Below, piece after piece: positions 9,306 through 21,900 of a stretch of DNA of 64,000 nt. The notes beneath the pieces were generated by a model. It saw nothing but the letters and a program-made list of their open reading frames with translations. It did no database searches and was not told where the DNA came from. The stretch covers positions 37,062,101-37,126,100 of the forward strand of contig CM069872.1 of assembly GCA_036172665.1 (NCBI GenBank), given 5' to 3'. Source of the DNA: Prosopocoilus inquinatus. Lineage: Eukaryota > Arthropoda > Insecta > Coleoptera > Lucanidae. Every line of letters begins with the position of its first letter. Position 1 is the stretch's first letter. The position numbers were made by a program, and so were the translations under genes.

Positions 9306-12230
9306 TATATATTTTTCAACAACACTGGAAATTTTGTGACTAATTTGTCAATTTTGTTCTTGAAGAACAATTTGCAATTTGCCTTGTGTGTAATCCAACT
9401 ACATCAACTAAAAGGTATTTAACGTTGCTTTTATGAAGTCACATTTCCGGATGATGTTCCGAGTTACTCCTCGGGAAAAGTTAAACTCGAATTGTTCTAG
9501 TATTGCACACATTCGTATTTCGAGTGAATTACAGTTGAAAACTGACGATAACAGCTTTCGCTGCAAACAAATTGCGTTGCATTCTTTTTTCTTCACTTGC
9601 ATCCAGTCCGAAAATATGTTGAATTTAATTTTGCAGGGCCCCGTTTTAAATGTGTATAAGCGGCTGAAACACGGCTCACGTCATTCTTTGTGTTCACACC
9701 ACATTTATCGCCTTGCTTTTTGTAACTATGTATGTTTACTACGACGTACACGCGACGCCGCTTCTTGTAACAGCAAAGCTTACAGGATTTCCGGGACGGT
9801 GGCGGCAGCAGGCCGCCATTCGCTCTTGTGTCTCCCTCAGGAGACCGTATCTCACTTTAAGCAAACAGACAACGAAGCACGTATAGAGGCAGTAAACTAA
9901 GAATGTAAAAATTATATGGCTCTGCATAATACATTTAAGAGATTACCGGTTCAGGTGTCGGCGACGCTGAATAAATTCTAGCAGCCGGAACTTTCGCGTT
10001 GCAGCAGAACGTGAGCTTCTGTTTTTAAATGTAAGAGGGGAAAACACACGAGTGTTTCATAAAACCCCCTTGCTTTTTTTTCCTTTTTCACACTCGGAGA
10101 AGTAGTTAAATGTGTTTTGCCTTTTTTAAAATTGCCATCTGGCAAGCTTATTTAAAGTTTTGACCGAACCGTTTTGCTCTGCGATAATTATTTGAATCAA
10201 AGAGACAGACAGAACATGTTAAATCTCTCACTGAGACGAAAATTAATATTTCCTTGCTTTAACACGTAGTATTGTAATCCCCTTCAGGTGCACGACACTC
10301 CGAACGGCGGCGTAAAGCTGCAAGTTATAATTACCTCTTATAAGTCGCGAAGTTCTCTGCAACTTAATTAGCGGCGTTTCAGAAATTCTCCATTAAGTCC
10401 CGTAGATTCCCAATGAGATATTATTTGGTAGGCATTGTTAGATTTGCGTTCGAATTTGATCAGTAAATAATTTACGCCCATATTCAAGTCGAGAGGTTGA
10501 TGAATTTTGAATGCGAGAAACAAAAAATTGCAGACGTGAGAAAATGAAAAAAGCGAAAGCAGAAACAAGAGAGCTCTTAGCGCTGTTCAATGAAAATCTC
10601 CAATGGGAGACACTTATAGTTATTTAACTTAAATTACTTGAGATTTTTAGCATAGCGTACGTAAATTACTTTTGCAAATACAAAGAGCGTTTCGTTGGGA
10701 TTTGCTTGTAGAAGTTAAAGTGGAAAATCACTTCTTCGTTTAGTTGGTATTATAGTTACTCCTAAAAAGCCGTTATTTTTGCCTGTGAACTTCAAACGAA
10801 TTCATTTGAGATTTCACGTTAATATTTCTTGCATTTCAAATTTAGATTTAATCAGAACAATACTGAGCAGCACCAACGATCGTTAATTTTATTTGCTTCT
10901 CTCTTTTCGGTGAATGAAAACGAGCAGTCGCTGTTTGAATAATTAATCAGCGTATTGTAACTGCAATAATTAATGCCGCGTATTAAAAATAGCACGAATC
11001 TTGATAAGAAACGGAGAGTTATTTTTATTTCCAGACGCCGTCGCGCGCTCGATTATGAAAATGCTGAAACATTTCCAACCTGCGCTTTCTCTGTACGGTT
11101 TCATTCTTTCACTGTAGAGCGGGTACAACTCGTTCTGAGGGCGAATTACGTTGGCTAATTGGAATTAATTAAGCAAATTGGTAGACAAGTTGAAAGAAAA
11201 TTAGATTATTTATAAAATACCTTTGGCCCGGTTCTGATTAATTAGAATTAGTCTGCCGCCCATGACGTTATTTCAAAACGTTCATATTTTTAAGTAGTTT
11301 AATTATTAACGATATTGTTGTTAGAAAAGCGAAGCAACTTCATTCACGTAAGCTAACCACTAACGAGGAAGCTCTGAATAAGCTTACTCGAATCAAATTC
11401 CTGAATTCTGTGCATATTTTCATAATTATTCGGCACTCTCCTGTTATCTGTTTGCTTATTCTGCCCTCGGGCGCTTTCCCTTAACAATTACGTTGAAGTG
11501 CCTTTGGCGATATTAATACTGCGTACACAGTAATAGTAAATCAAAAGTCCGGAGCTGAAAAGTTTCCGCTCCTCCGGGAGGGATAAAATCCGAATGAAAT
11601 TTACGGACGGCGTAGCGGAAATGCAAAACAAACGGCGCAGCGACTCGAGACGTCTTCGGAAAAACGCTTCTCGAGGAATTAGAGATTCTATGAAGCTTAA
11701 AATAGAGCCCCGATATTTCGCCTTTTCATCATTGTCTATGAGCGGCGCTTACTTATCTCGGAAGATACGTATCGCCGTCGGCGAAATGGCCCGGGCGAAA
11801 ACACCCCGACGGAATTTGGTCCGAGCAAAAATTGAATAAGTGGCCACTTCGTGAGACGAAACTCGTCTCCACATAATGCGGCTGAAATCCGGAAGTGAGG
11901 AGACCGTGATCGAGATGATATGATCGCGTCGTTTTCCTTAAGAGAAGAACGAAATATCCAGTCCAAAAGTGTCCTTATATATTTTCTTTCCTGTAAATAA
12001 CAACGTCGGTTTTGTTATATAATAAATGAAACAGGAAAACTACCCTTATATAGATTTACATGAAATTGACAGTTTTCTTCTTCCGCCAGAAACAAGATTC
12101 TACTTACTAATAATTACGCAAATGATTAATTAATCAATTGAAACATGAACCTGAAGGGAGAGATTTCAGGAATTTTTAAAATATTTCCCTTTCGTTCCTT
12201 CGGATAAACTCGGGGTGAACTGTATGTACG
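9306..12230. other. intron stretch without recognised features
   Basis: I see no transposon ends, RNA gene or homologous protein here. A 155-codon open frame runs at 9433-9900 (+), overlapped by a 62-codon frame on the other strand. It has no recognisable domain and no splice or start context that I would trust. The part from about 11480 to 11900 is less AT-rich than its surroundings. Confidence 0.6.
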
Positions 12231-13649
12231 TACTGTTCCAAGACCGGTTCTAGGATTTTCGACGCCCCGGGCAAAACAGTTTTCAAAGCACTTTTTATAC
12301 GATAACGTATATTATCAAATTTAAGTCAATACTATTGCTAACCTTTTTTATAGAAGCTACAAAGTCGGTTAAATTAATAAACAAATAGAAGCAAACAGTA
12401 TTTTTCAAGATTATTGCTATGCTACACTCTGAAAAAAAAACGACTGAACATCGCGTTTATGAGGTAGGGTTTCCGATTCAAAAATCGATTTTTCAAAAGA
12501 TCGATTTTTTCAGTCAAAAATATCGATATACTTTTTCGATCTTTTTTTCATCTTGATCTTATTGAGTCGATTTTATTTTTTAAGAAATCGAGTCGAAAAT
12601 AATGTTAAGTTATTTTTTGAGTTTGTTTCAGTTTTGAAATTACACTTCGTGTAATTTTTGAAAAATATATCTTGTTTTCTGTGAAATTCTAGTTTTCAGA
12701 GGAGGTTATTTACGTTATTTTTCATTTAAATAGTTGTTCATAGACTTTGAAAAATAGGTTTAGTTTTGTAATATTTTTTTAATTTTTAAAATAGTTTATT
12801 TTTATTACTTATTTTAGTAAAAAAATAAATGTGACTTTGTTTAATTTTTGAAAAAAAAACATGGTGGTTATTAGCTCATCGACAAGCTCTGTTGTATGAA
12901 AGCCCAAATAATTTTAAGAAAAAAAATCATTCGTTTGACTTTTTAAAGAAAATGCTGTGATTACAATTAGAAATTAACCAAATGAAGCATACGAAAAACA
13001 AAAGAAAAGACTGAAGTAAGAAAAATAATGTATGAAAGAGCAACAAGAGGATACCGACGATTTGGGGGCTTAATTCTTTTTTTTAATTTTAAAACATTTT
13101 CTTTGGTTTTAACATTTTGTTTCGGCGGGTTGGTTCTAATTTTTGTTGATTTTTTAAAATTCTTTGGTTTGAACTGTGTTAACATCGTGATTAGTTGGGG
13201 TTAATTTTTGATAAAAAATTAGAGGACTGAAACAAAAATGATCAAATTACGCAGGACGTAACGAACAACTAACAAAAGAACATCGACGATTTAGGGGTTT
13301 AATCTTAAGAAATTTTCGTTTGGGTGAGAGTTAACGTTGATTGTTGTTAATGTTGGTTGACCCTAATTTTCGTAGATTTTTTTTAAAAAGGTCTTGTTTG
13401 GGTTTATTCTGAAATTATTTGGTTGCAGAAGACTGAAAAAAAAGTTGAAATACGTAGAACATAACTGTATTTATGAATATTACGTATAGGTATATTGTAG
13501 TTATGTATACATACCTTAATATAAATAAATGTGTACAAGAAGAAATAAATGAATCTGAACCTCTTTGTTCGGTGAAAAACTGAAGTTTATCGTTGTGGAG
13601 TATGTACTGAAACCGGAGGTGGGTATGATTTTGAATTTTGAGCAATTTA

Positions 13650-13781
13650 TACAGGGTATAACTTCTTTGTTTCTCAGAAACTATGCGCCCGTCGCCATAT
13701 GTTTATATGAACTTTTTTTCACAATTCAATGTGAGGAACTAGTCCTTGACGTTTGTCTCCTCATAAAAGTTACATCCTGTA
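13650..13781. mobile_element. mariner-type MITE nested in hAT copy 2
   Basis: ACAGGGTATAACTTC at the left is inverted as AAAAGTTACATCCTGT at the right, with TA/TAT flanks. It is 132 bp with no coding capacity. Confidence 0.7.
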
Positions 13782-13948
13782 TATTTAAATGATTTTGAAA
13801 CATTAATAGAATTAAAATTATATTTGTTTTTATAGAGTCGTTGATCTTATTTCGTTTATTGTTCCCGTATTCTAGCTTATTTCCAATTTGTTCGAATTCT
13901 TTTGTTTTTCTTTTCCGACGTATTCCATTGACGCTACCTACGCTATGT

Positions 13949-14395
13949 AGTGTGTCCACGAATCGACTTGACAAGAGAAAAAACATTTTTTTTCCTTAAA
14001 TTTAAATTTTTTATGTGTCTGAGGTTTTCCGAGAAGATAAATGTTTTTATACACAATGTATAAAATCAATAAAAGGGCAGTTTATTTTTATTTGAACTTG
14101 AAGATTTCAGACACTCTGTCGTCAAACACTTAAATTTATGTGTAGTTTCTCTGTAGATTCTCGAAGAGTAGAATATTTTGCAAAGAATACATTCTTTGCC
14201 TAAGATCAATAATAGAAACGTTATTTCAAATCTGCAACATGAAATTCAGAACTTTGAATTTTTTAGACACACTGAAGCTCAAAATTTAAATTTAATGATC
14301 GTTTCTAAGTTTCTTGAGAAGTAGAACTTTTTGTAAAGAATTGATATTAACTTCTGTATACTTTACACTTGTCAAGTCGATCCGTGAACAGACTG
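13949..14395. mobile_element. TIR element nested in hAT copy 2
   Basis: GTGTGTCCACGAATCGACTT at the left pairs with the reverse complement of AAGTCGATCCGTGAACAGAC at the right. The next bases (GACAAGAG / GACAAGTG) also match. It is about 447 bp, Tc1/mariner-like by its ends, with no transposase. Confidence 0.65.
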
Positions 14396-14935
14396 TATAT
14401 ACAGGATTTTTTATATTTTCCGCTCTGTCTTAGAGGCTTTATTTTAGGAACTAGAGAAAAACACTAGAAACAAAGCGCACCGCAAAATTCAGAAAAAGTA
14501 CAATTTGTCTTTTTTTTTTAATGGAAGAGTCTGTATACTATTTATTGAGATATATTAACTTTTTTCCTAATTTCAAAAATATATAATATGACATTTGGAA
14601 GAACAGTTTATGAGATATCTGAGGTTAGAATATCAGAAATTTACTGTTTAATAATATTAATTTATAATTTTTGAAAATATTATTCGTTATTATTATAGCA
14701 TTCCTATGCTACAAGTTAAAAATTTTTATATTGTTTATTTTTCTTTTGACTTATAGCACATGTAGCGTCATACTAACCATAACATTTTATATGATTAATG
14801 TCCGTTGAATTTCGCCGTTGAGAGGTCTTTAACTTAGCGGCATCTGTGTTTATTAATTTTTCTTTATTATTGATGTTCTCATGTTATTTAGTATTTTTTT
14901 ATTAATCATTACTTTCTTTTCACTGTTTTTTTTTT

Positions 14936-15130
14936 ATTTGGGGGTTCACAAATTATAGTCGTGAAGTTTTAGAACACTTTAATTACAAACTGTCGCTTTA
15001 CACAATTAAAAACAGATTAGTAATGAGCTGCAACACTTGTCTATCAAATAACACTTCTAGAGAATGTACTTTCTACTATTCGAGGTATAAACGCTTCGCT
15101 TGCTAACTTATAACTGACTAACTGGCGCGA
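14936..15130. repeat. LTR-like fragment related to the solo LTR at 50394
   Basis: GGGGGTTCACAAATTATAGTCG followed by GAACACTTTAATTA resembles the opening of the 50394-50806 LTR (GGGGTTCACAAATAATAATCG, GAACTTTAATTA). The rest is diverged and the ends are not identifiable. Confidence 0.45.
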
Positions 15131-15782
15131 CCGTACGGACTTTTATAGTAGATCGCTGTAATCTCAAATGTATTGGAATAAACGCGAAATAACGAGAAAC
15201 TAGGATAACATTCTATGACGTAAGATTTTGTATGGAAATAAATGATTACTTTAAAACAAAATAAATAAAAAATATTCTAGTTCAGCGCCCTTAAAAATTA
15301 GCACCTTGAGCATTCGCCCGTCATAACCCTCCCTTTATCCGGCCCTGTACTGTTCACACGGTGACCGCCAATGTGCTCGATCAGGGCGACTAATGGAACA
15401 GAACACGTGTCAAGGGTTAAACGGGTCCGGGCATTTACACTCGTCGTAACTTACCGCATATGTTGCTTGCAAGAGTCGTAAATGTCAGTTGCGTATGCTC
15501 CGAAGTTTCGGCAATGTGCCGAAAAATCTAATCCCCGACGTGGTCGTAACTTTTACGCGGGTGTGCCCCCGTTTATTGCTTATAACTTGATCCCACCGGC
15601 TTTCACTTTCTTCATTGCACATCTTCGATACATGTACACTAGGTCATCGCCATCAAACATCAAAATATTTACTAATTTCTTTATGTGTATTCTAAAATTG
15701 TTTCAGTACGTTCCAGAAGAAGTGTTACACCTCATAAGTACTGGAACCTTCTTATTTACACCATAGTACATACTGCACACTA

Positions 15783-15968
15783 TGGGCCAGTTGTACCAAG
15801 GTGGTTCAAGGGACGTTCAACTGAACCAGGTTCAAAGTGAACAAAATCGCACCAAATTTTATTTAGGAATGCATTAATTGCCATATGTCCTTAAAATCCT
15901 ATGCGAACTTGTTTACTTTGAACCTGGTTCAGTTGAACATCCCATGAACCGCCTTGGTACAACTGGAG
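15783..15968. mobile_element. foldback MITE (186 bp)
   Basis: GGGCCAGTTGTACCAAGGTGG at the left and its inverse CCGCCTTGGTACAACTGGAGC at the right continue inward through TTCAACTGAACCAGGTTCAA. The arms are about 60 bp and well conserved. It is flanked by TAT and TAA, suggesting a PIF/Harbinger-like TWA target. Confidence 0.85.
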
Positions 15969-18900
15969 CTAAGTCTAGTAAACAGCTGTTACGCAGATGA
16001 AATAGTAGTCATCGAGGCTTGGTATTATAATCGTTACAATTCCGTACATTTTGAAATTCTGAATAGAATGCGAGTTTTATTATAGCGGCATAACTGGTAT
16101 AATTTTACGGTTATGATTAATAGCACATGCGCTGTGAAACTTGCTGTGTAATATGGAACAATTTGTAGTGGATAGTCTGTATATTGTTCACATCGCGCCG
16201 CTTCATTCATTAACTTTTCGCTCTTGCATACTGCCATACTTCATAATTATATCTTCTTTAGCGCACAGCATGCACAGCATGCACAGTATCTTCTTTCTAA
16301 CTGAAGCAAAATGTTAGTTTCCTTGAATAAAACTCATACAGCATTGCAGAGCAAATGAAAAATGAAATTATTCCGGAAATTTTAACACGGAACAGAGAAC
16401 CTGCTCGTTTGATAAATATATTATTAGTCCTGCTCGAGCTGTTCCTGAAACAAAGAGAATTAACATTAATTTTGGATAACGGCTGCAAATAAAAATGATT
16501 CCCTAATTAATTCGCGCCGAATTGCAACGCTTGAAATTGTACAAAGTGTAAGTTTGTTCGTCCTAAAAATATATGAGCTATTTAAGTCGGGTGACTCAGG
16601 GGTGCCACTGAAGAAGAAGAAGGAAAAAAAACGCGCCGAAGTCTCAGACCTTGAGGTACTTTTGTTATTTCTTATAAAACTTGCATTAAATTTAGAATGG
16701 TTAAGTCAACAAGAGCGATTTATTGTCTTAGAGCAAGTCACCAGATGCAAAAATACTTACTACACCTTATTTTTCTTAGTAGATTTGACTCAATTTGTTT
16801 GTTTAAGAAATTGAATAATTTAATTATCTAGTAAATAGATTATATCAAAAACTAAAATGAATCAAAAACCATATGGAAAAATAGAACGTGTTGTTTCTCC
16901 AAACAGTATAATACACCTAATATTATTAGGTGCTTTCTTTCGCTTACAAAATCGTGATCCAAATGCAACCTTAAGTGTTTAGTTTCAAAGACCGACGTTA
17001 TATGCAAACGGCTTAATCATCATTGTTCATAAAATTTCAATCTTGATCGGTAATCCCCTTTCTCCTTTGAATTTGCAGTTAATTACGCGTGTGAACTGTC
17101 AATTAATAATTCAAATCTGAGGTGTTTTGTTTCTAACAAATACGGAATTCAGATTCAAACTATTCGAATCACGACATACACTTTGTGACATAGACTTTTT
17201 TGTAAGAAAGTTCTTACCGATTTGGTTTCCATAGCTCAGTTTAGTCGGAGACTGAAGTGAATCTCGAGGGATTCACTTTCTTCTCTAAAGAAAAGTGGCG
17301 TACTGCATGAAAGAAAATAAAACAAAACGTAACAATACGACAGTTATTGAGCGCCAAATAATCTCATAAGACTGAACTTACCAAAACAGTCCGCTAAGAA
17401 AAAAATTAATTCCATACAGACATTTAAGATTAAATTACGCAAATTTTTTTCGACTGTATCTATAATTGAAAAATCAGAAGTACAGATAAAAAATAATAAA
17501 ATCAGAAAGTAAACACAATATAACAAAAGTGATTAATGCAAAATTTACTATAACTAACACGAGTACACTGTACGTATGCAGGGTGACAAATATTATAGTA
17601 AAGCTCAAACTATATAAAATTAGCCGAACGCAATGTTTCCTTATTTTATACGAAAGTTACTGAATATTTACATAATATTGTCTTTTGACAATCAAAAAAA
17701 TAAACTTTAAAAGAAAGTTTTCGTATACGGTACGATATATGTCCGTGAACATTAAGGGAAACTTCATATATGGTACGATAAAAAAAAAATGTTGTGACTT
17801 CTTATTTATCTGATCCGATACTTCACACGAGGAGGCTCATGTCTTCACACAGAAATTTCACAGCTTCAATATTTATTCCCTCAAACCACCAACGCAGATA
17901 GCTTCATTGGCTCCAACAATTAATTTCCTCATACGACAAACGTAGAATTCCTTCAGACGACAAACGCAAAAAATATTCTCGGCTCCAGTACTCATTCCAT
18001 GACGACAACGCAAAATCTTCACAGAACCATTCCTTCAAACCAGAAAACGCAAAATCTGGCAAAATCCTCCTGCAACTTCGCGTAAATGACAGACTGCTTG
18101 GTTTGAATCAGTTCGAAAAGGCCCGACAACGTGGAAGAATCCAGTAAAAGAACTTCCGGTAGTAGAATACGTAAATAATAATAGAATCTTAGAAAATATT
18201 TTCCTAATCAACCAATTTAAAGTACAAGGCAGATACTTATTGCTAGTTTTTCCGAAGAAGAATGTAGCCGAACACGTGCTTATGTGTAAATGCTATAGGC
18301 GGGGAAGTAAACCTGACGGGAACGACACAGTAGAGCGTACGATGAACGGTGATCTGGTGGATTTACGACGCCGTCAGCCACAAGAAAAATGCACAAATTG
18401 CACTCGCAAACAACGCGTCTGCAAATGAAGTCTCCCGAATAATGATGTCGTGAGATGAACTTAAAGGGAAGAAAAATACGTCACAGAAAACATTACGTAA
18501 TTTCCGCTTACGTCAACAGAAGACATCGATAAATATGTTGATTTATTTGACCGCTGGCGGCATCTAAAGATTAATTTCCGCAAATTAGAGTAGTAAGACC
18601 AACACCGCATTAAAATTGAAACTAAAACAAAAGTCGCGACAAATAGGAATTTCAACGAAGAATTCACGAAACAAAATGAAAGAATGTAAAGTAACGGTCA
18701 GTGAAAAAGTGAACGTTACAACTTCTAAGCGAAAGAATTTTTTTTATTCTTGAAGGAATTGAACAAATTTTGTAGAAGAAATGGAATATTCTGAAACATT
18801 TTGGACTAGGATTATATTAACCGAAAGTCTGGCAATGTTCTTGACTGAGCTTTTTTAAAAATGAAATTCAGTTTCCCGTTATTTACGTCTGGTAATATTT

Positions 18901-21900
18901 TATAAAAATTTATTCGATCGTTAAACATTTTTTTCCTTAATTTGCGTCTCACATTTAAACCCTTTTAACGTAACAAACAGATTTAATATATCAATTGGCT
19001 CGTAAAGCGCGCCTTAATTTCGGCGGACGTTATCGCGTCCATAAATTCATCTCAGATAACGAGTTAGCCAGCATCAAATTTGTTATGTAAATGATACAAT
19101 CTTATTTAGTAAGGGGGAGCTTTTTAAAAAATTTTTACAAAAAACTTAGTTACGCGTTTGTTTTATTAAAACCGGGCTCCGTGTTTTTACGGCAGTGATA
19201 AATTTGCTTAATAAACGGCAATGTGCAAATTTGTTTTATGCTTCATTTAACTCATTTTCAGTTATATTCTTGATTAAATTTTTCAATTATCTTTATTATT
19301 CTGCTCTTCGCTTCCTCCTTCGTATTTTTTTTAATTATGATACCGACGCGAAATTTATTTTTGTTTGTATTGACGACGAACTTATTCGCTCTTGTCCGCC
19401 TGGATAAATTCATTTAGTTAATTAAACGAAATTTTGAATTTAATTGAATTGCCTTTGGAAAATTAAAGGCGATTTATTACTGGCAGTAAACAACAACCCT
19501 AATTACGGAGCCCAAAATTTAATTAGTGCAATTTTTTTCATAAAATATTTCAACGCATTTGTTTACTTACCAGTGCCCCTGTTTAATATAATACAACGTT
19601 AAACGAAACTTATTAAAACATATATAAAATACAAGCAAAAGAGATATACAAAGAGATTTTTTTTAAGCGAGAAGAAGATAGAATAGGCCAGAATAATTTT
19701 TGCTCAAAGCAATACGACAATGGGAATATGTAATTTGTCTTTTTTTTTGGCGGCATAATTTCCGTTAAAGTTGTATATTTGCATTTCGTTTGTTAGTTAA
19801 CATTAACAAAACATGCTTACATTTTTTTTGTGAAACACGAATCTACGTCTGTGAATATAATAAATCCACAGTTTGTTTCGCATTTTGAGAGTATCTTGAC
19901 AGGAATCGATTCAAAACCAGACGCGTCGGGCTTGATATCTAAAATTAAATGCCGCTCGCATATCCCGCACTGAAAATCGGACGAAAAATTTTTCAAATGC
20001 ACGTGCGGCAGACGGTTCGTCCCGTTTTTTTGGAAGCGGTTTCGTTGTTGTTGTTGTTGTTGTTGTTGTTTCGATGGCCGAATTTCGTGCGGATAATTTG
20101 CGCTTAAAGCTTCGGGCATTTAACGGATACAATTGGCAACGTTTTCCGATAAGTTACGGCCGAGCTTTAATAAAATATTCACGCGCGAGCTTTCGGACCT
20201 AAGTCACGAACGTTTTCCTTAATTAACGTCTCAGCACGAAAAATTAGTAAATTACAAGGCCAGCCGGTGGTCCTCATTAATTTTTCAATTTTCGCAAAGA
20301 CTGTTGACGGAAACTGAAGCACCTGAAACTTTGTGTGAAACGGAGACGTTGATGCACTTATTCTCGAGATAAGAAGGGATTTTAAAGCTGCAGGAACTCC
20401 GCGCGTTCGTCTGGCTCCTTTCAAATCGTCGACAATGAAATATTTTTCTACGTCTGTCCTAGATGAAATATATATGCACTCGGTTTTACAGCGGGCAATA
20501 TATAATTTAAGTCTGAGAGGCGAACTGCTGAAGCGACTCCTCACAGTGAAATTTTAAAATAGACGTAAAAGTCAAACATCCACCGAAAAATAAAGCTATA
20601 AAAACGCTATAAAACGAACTGTATAGCCGCTACACATTTAAGATTGAGATTTTCTTAGATCTAAGTGACGATTTTGATAACTTATTGTTGAGCTTTTATT
20701 GTACGGATAAAAAAGAAATGATCGCATTGTTTCATTCGACGAAAACAACGGAATAAAATAAAACAAATTCTACCTTGTTAAAAGGAATGAATTGGAATAA
20801 TTTTAAAGACTTACAAGAATAGAGAAGGATTATAAATCTGGACAAGCTAAAGAGCTCAAAGAAAACAGAAGACATAAGACGAAGAGATGAAATTAAAACT
20901 GAGCAGTATTAGGCAGCTTCTAGTTTTCTCGAAATGTAATTTAATTGAGTAAAGTTTTTGTCTTAATTTCAATTTAATTTTATTATTACTTATAAGAGAA
21001 TTTGTTCAGTTAACAAATTGGAAGAAGTTACAAATAATAATAAGCTGACAAGTAAATTAGTTCTGCAAATAGTTAGGAAAGAATAATGAGTAATATTATT
21101 ACAGAAAGGAGTTTTTACGTAAACTCTGAGGAAGTAGAGCCAATTAAATGTTTATTTTCGTTGTGCGCTTTCCCGTGCAGAAAGATTTACGACGCAGTAA
21201 AATTCTCCAATTAATTAGCAAATTGCTACTTCTAATGCCGATCAAAATTAAAGAACTTTTATATAAGCAATAAAAGCAGCAAAATGAGAATTAACCTGTT
21301 CAAAGTTACAGACGCGAGATTTATACAGTGCGAACTAACGGCGCTCGTTCGCCATGTTTTCTTTATCGAACGTTTCAGCGATTTAACTGAAACTTCAGCG
21401 CGCACGAACTTGCGCTCGCAAATTAATAAGGACCCACCGAATTCGCCCGCCTCGTTGTTTATTCAATATCATCGTCGGCGTTCTTTCCTCCTAATTGGTT
21501 TCACTTATATTTTGCCGAATTGCAGAGAGTTAATTGTCGAACGTAACCGCAAGAGTTGTGCTGAAAGCCGCGCCGAGCTTTTAATTGAAACCGACGGAGA
21601 CGCCTCCGTTAACGTGACGAAGAATTAATTGCTACGTATACGCTACAGTTAACAAAGAGCTAATTATTTGATGTTTTATTTCGTACCTACTTCCATCTGC
21701 TAAGTATTTGTTTTTTTTAGGAGAACAATGTTGATGAGGCTGTTTAATTCTTGAAACAATTCAGACTTACCTCAGATACCGACATACTACGATATTGCAA
21801 ACAGAAATGCAAAGCCCCGGAGCTTATATTAGCTTACATTTACTAATTTGTTATTGAACAAGCAACAGCATTACTTAGATTAATTACTGTCATCTGTGAT

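Larger units (their letters stand above)
12239..15347. mobile_element. hAT transposon, copy 2, with nested insertions
   Basis: The left end CAAGACCGGTTCTAGG and the right end (reverse strand) CAGGGCCGGATAAAGGGAGG match the hAT family at 4811-5686. A perfect 8-bp target duplication, TACTGTTC, lies at 12231-12238 and 15348-15355. It is 3109 bp long, but I find no hAT transposase. Internal small TIR elements sit at 13650-13781 and 13949-14395, and an LTR-like fragment at 14936-15130. The left terminus has drifted (CAAGA for CAGGG). Confidence 0.9.

Noticed and set aside
12470..12600. ATCGATTTTT-rich block as a regulatory cluster
   Set aside because: It is inside hAT copy 2 and looks like simple-sequence decay.
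19817..20132. Polyglutamine-containing frames on the - strand
   Set aside because: The glutamines come from the GTT microsatellite at 20044-20070; the flanking residues match nothing and two frames are open at once.
20179..20544. 121-codon frame on the - strand as a gene
   Set aside because: It has no recognisable domain and no supporting splice or start context; the residue mix is typical of chance frames in a less AT-rich patch.
21284..21628. 114-codon frame on the + strand as an extra exon or gene
   Set aside because: No Ig or other recognisable motif, and no matching phase to the DIP exons.
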